Assembly (NCBI RefSeq): GCF_000276665.1
Contig: NW_004955517.1
Location: 1,551,934-1,615,933 of the forward strand
DNA length: 64,000 bases
From: Chinchilla lanigera
Taxonomy: Eukaryota > Chordata > Mammalia > Rodentia > Chinchillidae
Direction of reading: 5' to 3'
Below the pieces are notes generated by a model, which worked only from the letters and a program-made list of their open reading frames with translations, had not been told where the DNA came from and searched no databases. The first letter of the stretch is position 1; each line of letters begins with the position of its first letter. The position numbers and the translations under genes were made by a program. Shown in pieces: positions 54,204 to 64,000 of this stretch.

Positions 54204-55205
54204 CGGAATTCTTTATTGCAGTGGGCATAGCCCTGATGCAAACCGGTTGGAGGAAAGTCAAGGGAGCAGCTCCTGCAAGCACTGACCCAATAGTTCAGAC
54301 TATCTAGGGTTCCCACCTCTGAGCCCAGCGAACCCAGGATGGCGTGAGGACCTTCCCTGTTCTGTCTGCCTTTGCAAGCAAGTGTCCCCTGGTTGTTGTG
54401 AGGTTGCTGCCAGCTGCTGTTGGCTTCACATCTTCACAGATCCTTTATCCTCTTTGAACTTCTGACACAAATCCCGGACCTGAATCTCAGTGGCTCATTT
54501 GGGCCCTGTGTTCATCCCTGGACCAGTTGCTGTGCCAAAGGCGATGAACGCCCTATGTAGCATAGATCAGAGGCCTGGGACCCCCTCTGCCCCACCTGAA
54601 TCCCGTGGACAGAAGCCCAGCCACAGAGCGTTTCCCTTTGGAAGGTCCAGGGGAGATTTCCAGGAATGAGGCGGGACGCGGCCCGCCGTCGTGTGACAGC
54701 TCCTCCGGCCCAACTCCCCTGGCCTTGTCTCCTCCCCGCATGTCTCACACCTCTCTTTTTTCTCTTTTCCTTTCTCTTCTCGCCCATCACAGTGCGTAAA
54801 GTACTTTCTATGCCTTTAAAAACCTGGTTCTTTCTTCTTTCCTTTTGAAATTTCCAATTTGTCTAAGAAAGCAGATGCCTCTGAAGCGAGCTGCCTGAGA
54901 GAGCAGTTTCCAGCCTCTTCCTGAACGTGCAATCATCGCCCAGGGACGGTTTGGTACTGGCTGATCATCACTGCTGGCGCTTATGTTCCCAGTGTGGGAG
55001 GAAGGAACTCGGCGTGACTTAACGCCAAGTGGTGCGAGGAGGAAGGCGAGTTATGCTTCCTGGATCTTCCCTTTGTCTGCCTTAAGCCGGAGGTCTAAAG
55101 GAGGGGCTGGCAAGGGAAAATGGGGACTGACCTTTGCCTTACAGTACTCAACTGTTCAGAAACAGCAAAGATTTGAGGAGAAGCTGCTTGATTTTTTGGT
55201 CTTAA
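54204..55205. other. Unique sequence, no gene seen
   Basis: Pyrimidine-rich at 54720-54840. No recognisable gene. 55146-55178 joins two short words found elsewhere nearby (see findings). Confidence 0.5.
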
Positions 55206-55208
55206 TCA

Positions 55209-55233
55209 TGTGTGTGTGTGTGTGTGTGTGTGT
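55209..55233. repeat. (TG)n microsatellite
   Basis: About 12 uninterrupted TG dinucleotides at the edge of an L1 fragment. Confidence 0.95.
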
Positions 55234-55234
55234 A

Positions 55235-56160
55235 CATATGTGACAAGTTTATTGATATATAACTCACATGTATGACTCATTCATTCATGCAAAGTTCTAA
55301 TTTTTAAGCATTTGCAAGGTTATAAAACAACTAATACCTAAATTTGGAATATTTTTATCAATCCCTAACCCAACCCCCAAATGCTGCAAACTATCAAGCA
55401 GTCACATTCTGTTCCTCTTCTCCTTCAAGGCCCAGAAAGCACTAATTTGCTTCTGTATGTGAACATCTCACATAAGTGGAATCATACGACATGTAGTCTT
55501 TCATGCTTGGCTTCTTGCACTTAGCATACTGTTTGTGGGTTCCGCAGTAGCATATATCGGCATATCTTTCCTTTTATGTCCAAGGCCAAGCAATCTTCTG
55601 TTCGAGGAAGTGTTGCCATGAACGTGGGGGATACAAGTGTTTGTGTGTGTGCATATGTTTTCACTTCTCTTGAGTGTGTGTCTACGAGTGGAGTTGGTGG
55701 ATCACATGGTGAGTGTGTGCTTAACTTTCGAGGGGCTGCCCAACTGTCTTCCAAAGCAGGGGCATCATTTTACATCCCCTGCGCGATGTAGGGAGGTTCT
55801 AGCTTCTCCACATTTTCATCAACCCTTTTGCTGCCTGACTTTTAATGACAACCATTCTAGGGGTGGGACGTGGTAGGTAGCTCACTGTAGTTTTGATTTG
55901 CATTTCCCTATTGGCCAGTGACACTAAGAATCCTTTATGTGCTCATTGGCCATGTGTGTATCTTCTTTAGAGAAATGTATTTTGTGAACTTTTAAATGTA
56001 ATTTTCTTTCTTTTGAGTTGTATGTGTTCTTTATGCATTCTGACCACAAAGACTTTTGACATACGTACTTGAAGTCCTGTGAAGCTTGACTTTCAACAAC
56101 TTCTGGATAAATGAAAATATTTTTCATTCCACCCCAAGGGGAAACCAAGGAATAGCCTAA
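55235..56160 (-). mobile_element. Old L1 (ORF2 end and 3' UTR), minus strand
   Basis: 'aagtttattgatatataactcacatg', 'gtggaatcatacgacatgtag', 'ttggcttcttgcacttagcatac', 'gagtggagttggtggatcacatgg', 'gaggggctgcccaactgtcttccaaagc', 'ctccacattttcatcaaccc' and 'attggccatgtgtgtatcttctttagagaaatg'. The minus-strand frame near 55924-56000 keeps the ORF2-like words HFSKEDTHMANEHIK. Confidence 0.93.
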
Positions 56161-56229
56161 GCTGTAACGAGCAATACAGCCAGTGACTTGAGTGTGTAAT
56201 TTAAATGTGCATCTGAACTTAATTTCTCA

Positions 56230-57185
56230 TTTCCCCCCAACTTTTTAACTTTGAAAAAATATTGAAATTACATAAACGAGAGAAGAGGAGATTCACTAAT
56301 CATTAACACTTTGCCATAGTTGCCCTGTGTGTGTCAGTGTGTATGTACACTTACTCAACTGTTCAGAAGTAATTTGCTGACATCATAACCCATTAACCTA
56401 AGAACTTCACATGTATAGGCTACGGAACAGATATTGTCCTGTATAACAATACCATTATCACATCCAAGAAATGAAGTATTAACTTAATATTATTTAATAT
56501 GTAGCCCTATTTCAGCTCTTACCAATATTCCCCTAAATGTCCTTTCTTTCATTAAGAAAAAAACCAAGATCTATTCAAGACTCACATATTATAGGTAAGT
56601 AATGGCGAACCTTTTAGAGCTCTCAGCAATACAAACACCCGCTGGGGCACATGAGCCATAGGTTTGCTACCAGAGTTATAGGTGACTGTCATATCCTAAT
56701 CTTCTGTAAATTAGAAAAAAAATCTCCATTTTTTGTCATTTGTGGCATTTTTTAAAATGTTTGTAGCAGTTATCTTGTAGGATGACCTGCCATTGGGGAT
56801 TTATCAGATTACGATTATGATTGCAGTCAAATAATCTTTTTGGCAGGTGTACTGCAGGGGTGGTGCTGTGTACTTCCTTAAGTCGTATCTGGGGCACATA
56901 ATTCGGCGTGCCTGCCAGCACACCCTACTGTGGAGGCAGCTCCTCCTCATGACGGCTCGTGTGTAATCTGTGTGGAATAGCTCCTCATTCTTCAAACACC
57001 TTCTTCTGAGGCATAGCACCCATTCGTAATCCTTGCTTAGCATCTTTTGATAGTCAGTTATCACACTGGAAACTGCAAAATGGTAGTTTACCAGGATCAT
57101 GAATTCCACATTACTTAGGTGATATTCTTCTACTGAAAAGATCACTATCTTTTATTTTCTTCTATTTATTTTCACTTCACTTTCT
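56230..57185 (-). mobile_element. Old L1 3' UTR, minus strand, interrupted
   Basis: 'ttaacactttgccatagttgcc', 'gtaatttgctgacatcataaccc', 'ataacaataccattatcacatccaagaaatg', 'ccaatattcccctaaatgtcctttctttc', then after a 79-bp hAT insert 'ttgtaggatgacctgccattggggatttatcagattacgattatgattgcag', 'ggtggtgctgtgtacttcc' and 'gtcagttatcacactggaaactgcaaaatggtagttt'. Recalled as reverse L1M 3' UTR. Family name moderate. Confidence 0.6.
56597..56675 (+). mobile_element. hAT MITE with perfect 8-bp duplication
   Basis: Left end AAGTAATGGCGAACCT, right end reverse-complemented CTCTGGTAGCAAACCT: imperfect terminal inverted repeats sharing the CAGTGATGGCGAACCT type of the element at 1035-1216. Flanked by ttataggt on both sides (56589-56596 and 56676-56683). 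Only 79 bp, so an internally deleted copy. Inserted in old L1 sequence. Confidence 0.8.
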
Positions 57186-59595
57186 CTTTATCTCTTTTTT
57201 TCCCTTTTTCTTTTGACTATCACTGTGGAGTCAAGAATTATTTCAATTATTGATATTTCCTAATTTTAAAAACTCATGCATCTGTTCAACAATTCTTTAG
57301 TATCTACTGTGTAATGGGCATTTTAGTTTAAAAATTAAGTTAGATTATTCTTAAAGTTTCTTTTAGGCATAAGTTTTCTGATTCTATGACCAGTAAGTCA
57401 TATCACTGTATCTGAATTTCTATACAGTATCTCTTCCTCTAAATTGTGTATTTAATTTCAGCTATTTGATAATTTTATCTTAACTATTTATCAACATGTT
57501 TTCATAGAGTTGTATTTTTTTTTTTTTTTTAATCAAAAGAGGCAAAAGCCAAGTGAAGGACTTGAGAAGAATTTGAATTTCCTAGTGTCCATGGCCTGGG
57601 GGATCTACGTGTGCAGGCTCCATGCTGTTTCCAGTGCTGTCTGAACTGGTGGCCCCTCACTGCAGCCAGGTCCCTGTGGCAGTCAGTGGCTCCCTAAGGC
57701 CACAGCCATTGTGTTAGACACGCTTTGAATTTGCACCAAGTGGGTGCGTGAGCCCAGCCTGCTTGTGGGGGGCGGGGGGAGGAAGTGTTGAAGTGGTCCT
57801 ACCTTCGAGTCAGGACGTCGGCGTCCAGATGATGTGGGATGCAGGAGCTGTCACTGGCTGTCATGGAACCCACTTGCTTCTGCAGTGTGGACACCTCACA
57901 TGTGCTGCAGCTTCTGTGTTTCTTATGTAATTCACGGTGATATAAAACTGTACTGCACACATGCGTTACTGTTATACACTGTCTTTTGGTGTGTGTACTA
58001 ATACCCTATGGTTACATTTTTGTTTGGGATCATCAGTTTTCTTGTATCTTGTTGGTGAGTCAAGAGATCTTATACATTCATTTTGATTCTACATGATTTT
58101 TGCCTTGTATCCTGGCTTTAGAACCCAACCCCTGAGATGTCTCTGTTGTTCTCCCCGTGCAGATCCATACCCATATGGTTTTAACGTACATCTGTTTGCC
58201 TTTCATACCACTTCCTTTCTTGTAAGCTGACAGAACCAGGAAGGCTTGTTTAATTAATCCCCCTAGAGCCCTGGGCTGTCAGTTATGCCTGTGCCCTTCA
58301 ACCTCCCTTGTGCCTCTGCTTTCCTTAGTGCCTGGCAGGAAAAATGGACATCACTCACGCTCAGAGAGCCTAAGTGCCAGTGTTCCTGCAGCCTTGAAAA
58401 TAGCTCCTCATCTGCAGTAAATAATAAATCTGATGCCATCTCTCTTCCTGTTTTCCTGAGCTGATGCAGTGTCTTTGCAGTCATTGTGTCAGAGCTTATG
58501 TCATTCTGAGTGAACAACAGACACTGACTGTACACACTGCACCACAGAAGAAGGCTGTGGAGGGCCCTGCAGGTTCCAAGGCAGAGCAGAAGACGCAGCC
58601 TCAGAGAAACAGGGCTTAAGGATCCAGGGAGAAGGGACTGATGTCTGTTGGTCAAATATGTCCCATCTTCCACCCCACTGCTTAAGATTCTCAAACACAG
58701 GAAAGAACTAAGTGGGTTGATCTGCGTTGTGTGCCTAGCGTGTGTGTGTGGAAGGGTGGAATTTGCCTGCTATTCCCACCAAATCCAGGGAATGAGCATG
58801 CTCCCAAGGAAAAATTGGTCTGCTCTTTCCAGAGGAAGCAGCATGGGAGCTTTGGCAGGCTTCAGTGGAGTTGCCCTCCACGCAGCACCACCTTGCATCT
58901 TTGTAAGTCACTGCCGGCCGCTTAGTGTTTTGGACAACAAGGCACTCTGCTGTTTTCCCTCCACAAACAGCCTCTGATCCCCGGCAAACCTTGTCTGGTG
59001 GTGATCCACGTACCTTCCCCTTCCTGATCCCCTCTACCCTCCCGTCTCCTGGTTGTCAGCTGCAGCTCTGTAGGCAAAGTAAAGCAGCGGGTAAGAGAGA
59101 AAGACAAAGGGAGAAGGAAAATGGATGGCTGAAGTGGGTTAAAGCAGTCCTCTTCTGGAAATTTCTAGCTGTCAAATATTTATTTCTGAAGATCAACCCC
59201 TCATTAGACATTTACCGGCATGGTTGCTGCTGCCTGGTGCTGTGGGTGTGTAAATGTCAGCTCTGTCCCTGGCAAGCCGGTGGAATTTGCTGATGACACG
59301 CGCCTGCGTCGGTCTGGGAGAGGGCTGGCATCTGAAAAGCAGGCCGTGTGAGTCACATGGGCGGTCAGTGGGCAGTGTGCTTGCTGGGGCAGCAAGAAGG
59401 GAGGGGAAGGGATTAGCAAGATGAGCATCAAAGAGAGAAGTCAGACTGGAAGGCCAAAGCCGCTGGAGTTCTTTCTTGGGTCTTCGTGCTAAATTCAACA
59501 GTTTCCATGTCAGAGGGAAAGAGAGAGGAAGAAAAAATAGCACTGTGGGTCTGGGCAAGGCTCAGAGAAGTGATGATTCCCACACGCAGAAGCCA
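57186..59595. other. Unique sequence, no gene seen
   Basis: 57190-57530 is A+T-rich and ends in T16 (57515-57530). 57740-58260 and 58260-59590 are mixed unique DNA. A 143-codon minus-strand frame (58263-58694) and its neighbours have no domain I know. Confidence 0.5.
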
Positions 59596-59599
59596 TGGC

Positions 59600-59720
59600 C
59601 ATTAATAGAAATGTTGATGTTAGTAACAGCTAACCATTTGTTGATTATGACCTAGATACTGGGCGCTGGTATTCACTGCTTACTTCTACCCCTCACCTGC
59701 CCCAGGGTTTGCTGGGAAGC
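59600..59720 (-). mobile_element. Possible MIR, minus strand
   Basis: 'gttagtaacagctaaccatttgttgattatgacctagatactgggcgctgg' resembles the reverse MIR 3' end ('agctaacatttattgagtgcttactatgtgccaggcactg'). Confidence 0.6.
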
Positions 59721-59834
59721 CTGCTGCCGTCTTGGTGCTAGTCATTCTGTCAGACCTAGGGCGGCTGTAATGAAGACCCCACATCAAAGCCGCACACCTG
59801 ACATATAAGTACTTTTTAGTATTTCATCTAATAG

Positions 59835-59911
59835 ACTGGGCTCAAGCTCAGGGGGAGACTGCTTGCCTAGCACGTGGGAGGCCCTGGGTTCCATCCCCAG
59901 CACTGAAGATA
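59835..59911 (+). mobile_element. ID-type SINE, old dID-like copy
   Basis: 'gactgggctcaagctcagggggagactgcttgcctagcacgtgggaggccctgggttccatccccagcactg' is a plus-strand ID/dID body. The A tail has decayed. Confidence 0.88.
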
Positions 59912-61794
59912 CAATTAATTTAACAAATGAGTATTGAACTCTTCCTACATGCTAGATACACACACTAACACTCAGTAGGTAATCTGACTCTTTGTTTATC
60001 TTTTTTAACCAAATCGGCCAGAGGCATTTAAGGTGGCTCACCTTAAATAAAACCTATTTGGGGGCTTCATTGAGCTTCTCCCACCCACAGCTAACCCCTT
60101 GACTGAACCACAGGAGGAGACCGACCTCTGCCGCAGTCCAAGCCCTTCCTCGGTGGTAAGGCCAACCTGAGTTGTGTTTCATGCATTTTCTTACGACAAG
60201 TGCTGGGGGAGGGAGCGAGGCTGCGCCAGAAACCCGAGGAGTCTGCTTCCCACACAAGCAAGCGCTGCAAAGCAGGCAGCAAAGAGGAAGTGGCCGTTTT
60301 GGAGCACAGCAAGATTCCAGAACACATGACCGTTATTACTTCTCACAAAACCCCACAAATTGCATGTGAAGGTCCCGTTTTATTTTACTACCCAATAAAC
60401 TAAACATGGAAAGTTTCAATGGCTTCAAAGACACACAGCTTACTAAGACCGTGGTCAGAATTAGAGACGGGGCCTTTTGACTCCAGACTCCCCTCCTTTT
60501 GTCTTGTCTTTTTCTCATCCAGGGGCTCCACCTTGCAGGGCGGGCTCAGAGCCCGGCCCCTCCTTTCCGTGGCCCTCCCTGACCTGAGCCGCTGCCCCTC
60601 CTGTCTGGCTTACAGCGCCAGCCCCTGGCTGTTCTCCCAGCTGCTTCCTGGGCCTCTTGGTGGTCTTTCAGGGTGGCAGCCGGGCGGGTGACTTCAGTTG
60701 CTCATCAGAAGCCAATGGCAGAGGCCCCTCTTTTCTCCATGGTGAAGCCCAAGTCCTTTCCTTGACCTTCAGGGCCACATCAGGGGCTGTGTGATTCGGG
60801 GCTGCAGTTGCGACCTAAGGGGCGTCACCGCCTGTGACCCCTCCCCTCGCTTAGACGACCGGGCCGTGGGGCCCCCGTCCTGTCCCCAGACACCTTAGCT
60901 GAGTCCCTACTGCAGCTCCCTCTACCTGGCAGGTCCTCCCCAGCCTTCCATGCACTTGGCTATTCATGTCCTTCGGGTCATCTTAAGCGTGGCCCTACTC
61001 TTAAGGAAATTTATAAAGCCCCCCTCAGGGAACACGGGCCTGGCCACACTACTGACCTGTGCCTCTGAGGAGGCCGCAGCTGAGGGTGGTGAGGCTGGCA
61101 GAATCGAAGGCCCTCCTGTGCCCTTGGTCGCTGGTGCTCCCTCCATGACCGTGACACTGCAGTGGCGAGGGAGCCTCTGTCCAGTCCCATGAGTGAGCAG
61201 CTGCCGACGTGTCAAAGCGGGAGGAGAATGTCCCACGCCGTCGCTGGCTTTGCAGAGGGAGAAGCCGCACACAGTGACCCAAGAGTGACCTGTGGAGGCT
61301 GAGAGTGACCCGGCTCTCGAGGACATGGACTTCGACCTGCAACTATGGGGATGTGAATTTGCCAGCAGCCTCAAGGCTTAGGAGCAGGGTCTCCCCCAGA
61401 GCCTTGGGGTGCAAGGCTGCCCGCTTGTTCTGGACTTCAGTCTTGCTGCCCCTCGGCAGGGAGGCAGGCAGGGCCCTGGGACTGCTAAGTCAGAGCACCG
61501 CGGAATCAAGGTCCAGCGCTGTTCAGCTGCTACACCTGTGGTTGTTGGACATTCACTCCTCAGGTTCTATAGGAAGTTCATGCAGGGGGCAAGTAGAGTT
61601 CCTCTCCTGTGGCAGACCTGGTCGCTCAGGACTGCCTGCTGGTACAGCTATGGAGAGGAGGAGCCTGGGACCTCATGCAGGCAGGTGCCAGCGGCAGCAT
61701 CTGGGAGCAGCTTCATGTCCCCCAGAACATCTGTCCTGTTGCTGGGCGAGGCTTGCTCTGCTGGCCTAGAATGAGGAGTGAGATGGAGATGAAA
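59912..61794. other. Unique sequence, no gene seen
   Basis: Several overlapping frames (up to 154 codons) on both strands at 60964-61830 without domains. 60540-60680 is GC-rich. No repeat recognised. Confidence 0.5.
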
Positions 61795-61925
61795 GCTAGA
61801 CATGGTGTCACACATCTGTAACCCCAGCATTCAGGAGGCTGAGGCAGGAGGCCAGCCTGGGCTACATATTGAGTTCAAGGCCAGCCTGAAGTATACAGTA
61901 AGACCTGGCCTTAAAACAAAATGAA
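61795..61925 (+). mobile_element. B1 SINE, plus strand
   Basis: 'gctagacatggtgtcacacatctgtaaccccagcattcaggaggctgaggcagg', internal duplication present ('gccagcctgggctacat' then 'aaggccagcctgaag'), 'aagacctggcc' and A-rich end. Diverged. Confidence 0.9.
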
Positions 61926-62056
61926 ACACGATGCTTCAGATGGAGATAGATTAAGCTATTAGGCTGCATCAGAAGCAGACCATTGGATGATTAAAGAGAA
62001 TCAGCCAGCAAAAAAACAAGGCACAGATCAAGAATGTAACAGTGAAAATATGAACT

Positions 62057-62282
62057 TTTTTTTTTTTTGGTACTGGAAATTGAACTCAGGACCTTGTACT
62101 TGCCAGGCAGGTGGTACGCCACTGAGCTAGATCCCCAGCCACATCCCCTGTTTTTTGAGAGGGAGAGGGTCTTGATGTACAGTTCAGACTGCCCCTGAAC
62201 TCACTACCTAGCCCACGCTGGCCTTGGACTTATTTCAGTCCTCCTGCCTCAGCCTCCCAGGTGCTGGGCCACCACACCTGAC
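62057..62282 (-). mobile_element. B1-dID composite SINE, minus strand
   Basis: From the tail: T12, reverse ID ('ggtactggaaattgaactcaggaccttg ... gccactgagctagatccccagcc', to about 62141), then reverse B1 ('ttttttgagagggagagggtcttg ... ctgcctcagcctcccaggtgctgggccaccacacctg'). The whole is flanked by aatatgaact before and after, so both halves were inserted as one unit: B1 left, dID right, A tail, the known B1-dID plan of several non-murid rodents. Confidence 0.92.
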
Positions 62283-62289
62283 AAGAATA

Positions 62290-63085
62290 TGAACTCTTAG
62301 GGCACAAAACTCTTTGTTTTGTTTGCTCTATCTTCTCTATCAGAGTGCCTGCTCAGCAAGGAGTGGGTGCTCAGTGAACTTTCTTAAATGGAAGCTCTGG
62401 ATAACAAGGGATATAGTCAGAATGTGGCCTGCTAGTTACTTGAGTGTGTGGTGGTACTGGAGGCTCCTGAAGCTCACAGGATGTGCAGAGAAGGCTGGGG
62501 AGCAGGCTGTGAGCAGAGCCGAATGGAAGGGAGGACTCAGAGTCAGGCTGAGCCCAGGTCTCTGTGGTCACAGCCCACGGTGCTGCAGAGGGGCTTGCCT
62601 CACGTCCTCCGTCTGCCCACCGGACTCCACCTCTGCACTGCTGCTCCTGGAAGCTTGTGTCACAGCCACCTGAGAGCCTCACTCCCGCTGTCGCCCCTGG
62701 TCCCTGATATCGTCAGATCGATGCTCAGGAGCGCACTCACTCCCGTGTTGTTTCCACCGGGAGAGCTGGCCAGCGAGGGGAGACCACCATCTTGTCTGAG
62801 GTGAGACAGGCTTTGTCTCCCACTTACAGAGCGGAATTCTTCCCACGTAGGAAGGAGTTTAGATGCTAGACAGCACGCCCCTGCTCCTCCTAAAAATAAA
62901 AATCCCCTGCCCTCTTCATCCGGTCGCTAATCCGGGATTGGAATTACTGTAGTCCATTTCAGCAGTCCAGGTCTTGGTATTATTCTTGCTCTGTGATTTA
63001 TGTCTTAGTACAAAGTAATCACATGCCAACAGGTAAATTGTCTAATGCTTATCATTTTGTGGCCACTGGCTTAAGCTTTTTGTGA
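62290..63085. other. Unique sequence, no gene seen
   Basis: 62880-63080 is repeat-free and A+T-rich, with the homeodomain-like TAATCCGGGATTG at 62928-62940. No coding sequence recognised. Confidence 0.5.
62928..62940 (+). promoter_or_regulatory. Candidate bicoid-class homeodomain pair
   Basis: TAATCC followed, after one base, by GGATTG: two inverted near-consensus half sites of the OTX/CRX/PITX (K50 homeodomain) type. Activity is inferred only. Confidence 0.25.
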
Positions 63086-63089
63086 TGCC

Positions 63090-63255
63090 TTGTCTCCTTT
63101 AGTGCCTGCCGTGATGAGGCGTGGTATAGCCATCCCCATTTAGTAAATCAGGACCGTGCTCAGGGAGCAAGTCAACCAGGCTGCAGGCAGTGGAACTTGG
63201 ACTTAAACCAGGCTGTGTCAGATACCAGCGTTTGTGCCTTAACCGCAAGTGTGTG
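63090..63255 (-). mobile_element. MIR SINE, minus strand
   Basis: 'atagccatccccatttagtaaatcagg', 'gcaggcagtggaacttggacttaaaccaggctgtgtcagataccagcgtttgtgccttaacc' is reverse MIR core and head. Confidence 0.8.
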
Positions 63256-64000
63256 TGAAGTTCCAAGAGGAGGAGCTGTCGGAGGCTCCTTCCGGGCCAC
63301 ACCGTGCTGCGCTTCCTCACGCGTGGTGAAGGGCCACGGCGAGGCGGAGCAAAGGCCGCAGACATCCCAGATGCCCCTTTTACCTTCGGGGTGAGAACTC
63401 TGCCCTACTCAGATCTCCAGGTCTTTCCTCCGGGTTCTGCCTGCAGATGGAATTTCTTTAAAATAGTGGTAGCACTGTGAGAGAACATACAATTTATTTT
63501 CTGTAATCAAGATAATGAACTGAGCTGCCTATATTTATTTCCATTAGCACAGTGATTACATATAATTAAAACTAAGGCATCGTCGGAAAAGGTCAGATAA
63601 CAAAAGCGCTGGATAGAAAAAATGAGTTCTCTTTTCCAGAAGAGTGTGGCCAGGCCCGCGACAAGGCTGTGTCCCTGTTGCTGGGCGCTCAGCCGCAGGC
63701 TGTGCCTCACTCCTCCTTGTCACACCGCTGCACTTTAGAACAAGCGCTTTATTCTAACGTGTTAGCGACCGTGCTTATTTACTGTTATTTGGCCCTTTAA
63801 GGCCTGAGGTCGTTCAGCGCAGCGACCTTTGCTTTATTCTGTGCTGGATCTCACAGGCCAGGAGGAGCTGGGCTGCACCCGGTGCGCAGTGCTTGTGGAT
63901 CCATGGGTGGGTGTGGTGAACAGGATACTAAATAAATACATTAAATAGAATGAGAACAGAGGAATCTCTGTGAGCCCATGGAGTGAATATATTTGCATGA
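63256..64000. other. Unique sequence, no gene seen
   Basis: 63480-63620 is repeat-free and A+T-rich. The remainder is unremarkable to the window end. Confidence 0.5.

Noticed and set aside
1..64000. CRISPR arrays, operons, prokaryotic promoters, phage or an undescribed gene system
   Set aside because: The repeat content is plainly mammalian. No regularly spaced direct repeats of the CRISPR type and no clustered coding genes are present.

Overview
This is mammalian nuclear DNA, and the repeats point to a rodent. There are several tRNA-derived ID-type SINEs, B1 (7SL-derived) SINEs and B1-dID composite SINEs, several with clear target-site duplications, on a background of older mammal-wide repeats (MIR, L2, L1, MLT2, MaLR LTRs, Tigger and hAT DNA transposons). 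The young ID subfamily reads 'GGATTTAGCTCAG ... GGTACCGGAGAAAAA'. From memory this is neither the common murid nor the common squirrel ID form. A non-murid, non-sciurid rodent (a beaver-like or other outlying lineage) is my best guess, and the species is left open.

I found no protein-coding gene, exon set, RNA gene or pseudogene I can support. Open frames are short. The longest (about 260 codons, minus strand, 29677-30459) runs into repeat-derived sequence and resembles no family I know. Several of the more recognisable translations are antisense or sense L1 ORF2. The window is best read as intergenic or deep-intronic DNA.

Layout. 1-6000: an assembly gap inside a (GA)n tract, a small hAT transposon, a MaLR LTR, a possible RFX X-box, and rearranged L1 pieces. 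6000-14000: MIR, old minus-strand L1, a unique stretch with a POU-type palindrome, an L2 end, an MLT2 LTR and a telomere-like 17-bp minisatellite. 14000-25000: a second and third MaLR LTR, a CpG-dense patch near 15.4 kb, a Tigger-type element, a young ID SINE and an unidentified LTR-like repeat at 19.6-20.5 kb. 25000-37000: a 32-bp minisatellite, MIRs, L1 3' ends, a B1, L2 copies and a second CpG-dense patch near 35.3 kb. 37000-52000: a fourth MaLR LTR, a SINE-rich stretch, a TAATTA-rich unique segment near 42.3 kb that could be a developmental enhancer, and a second Tigger-type element. 52000-64000: MLT2, old L1, a second hAT copy with a perfect 8-bp duplication, B1 and B1-dID SINEs and MIRs.

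No genes work together here. The main value lies in the transposon record, two CpG-dense patches, a few candidate regulatory segments, and one probable assembly artefact. Repeat family names come from recalled consensus sequences and boundaries are approximate, except where a target-site duplication fixes them.
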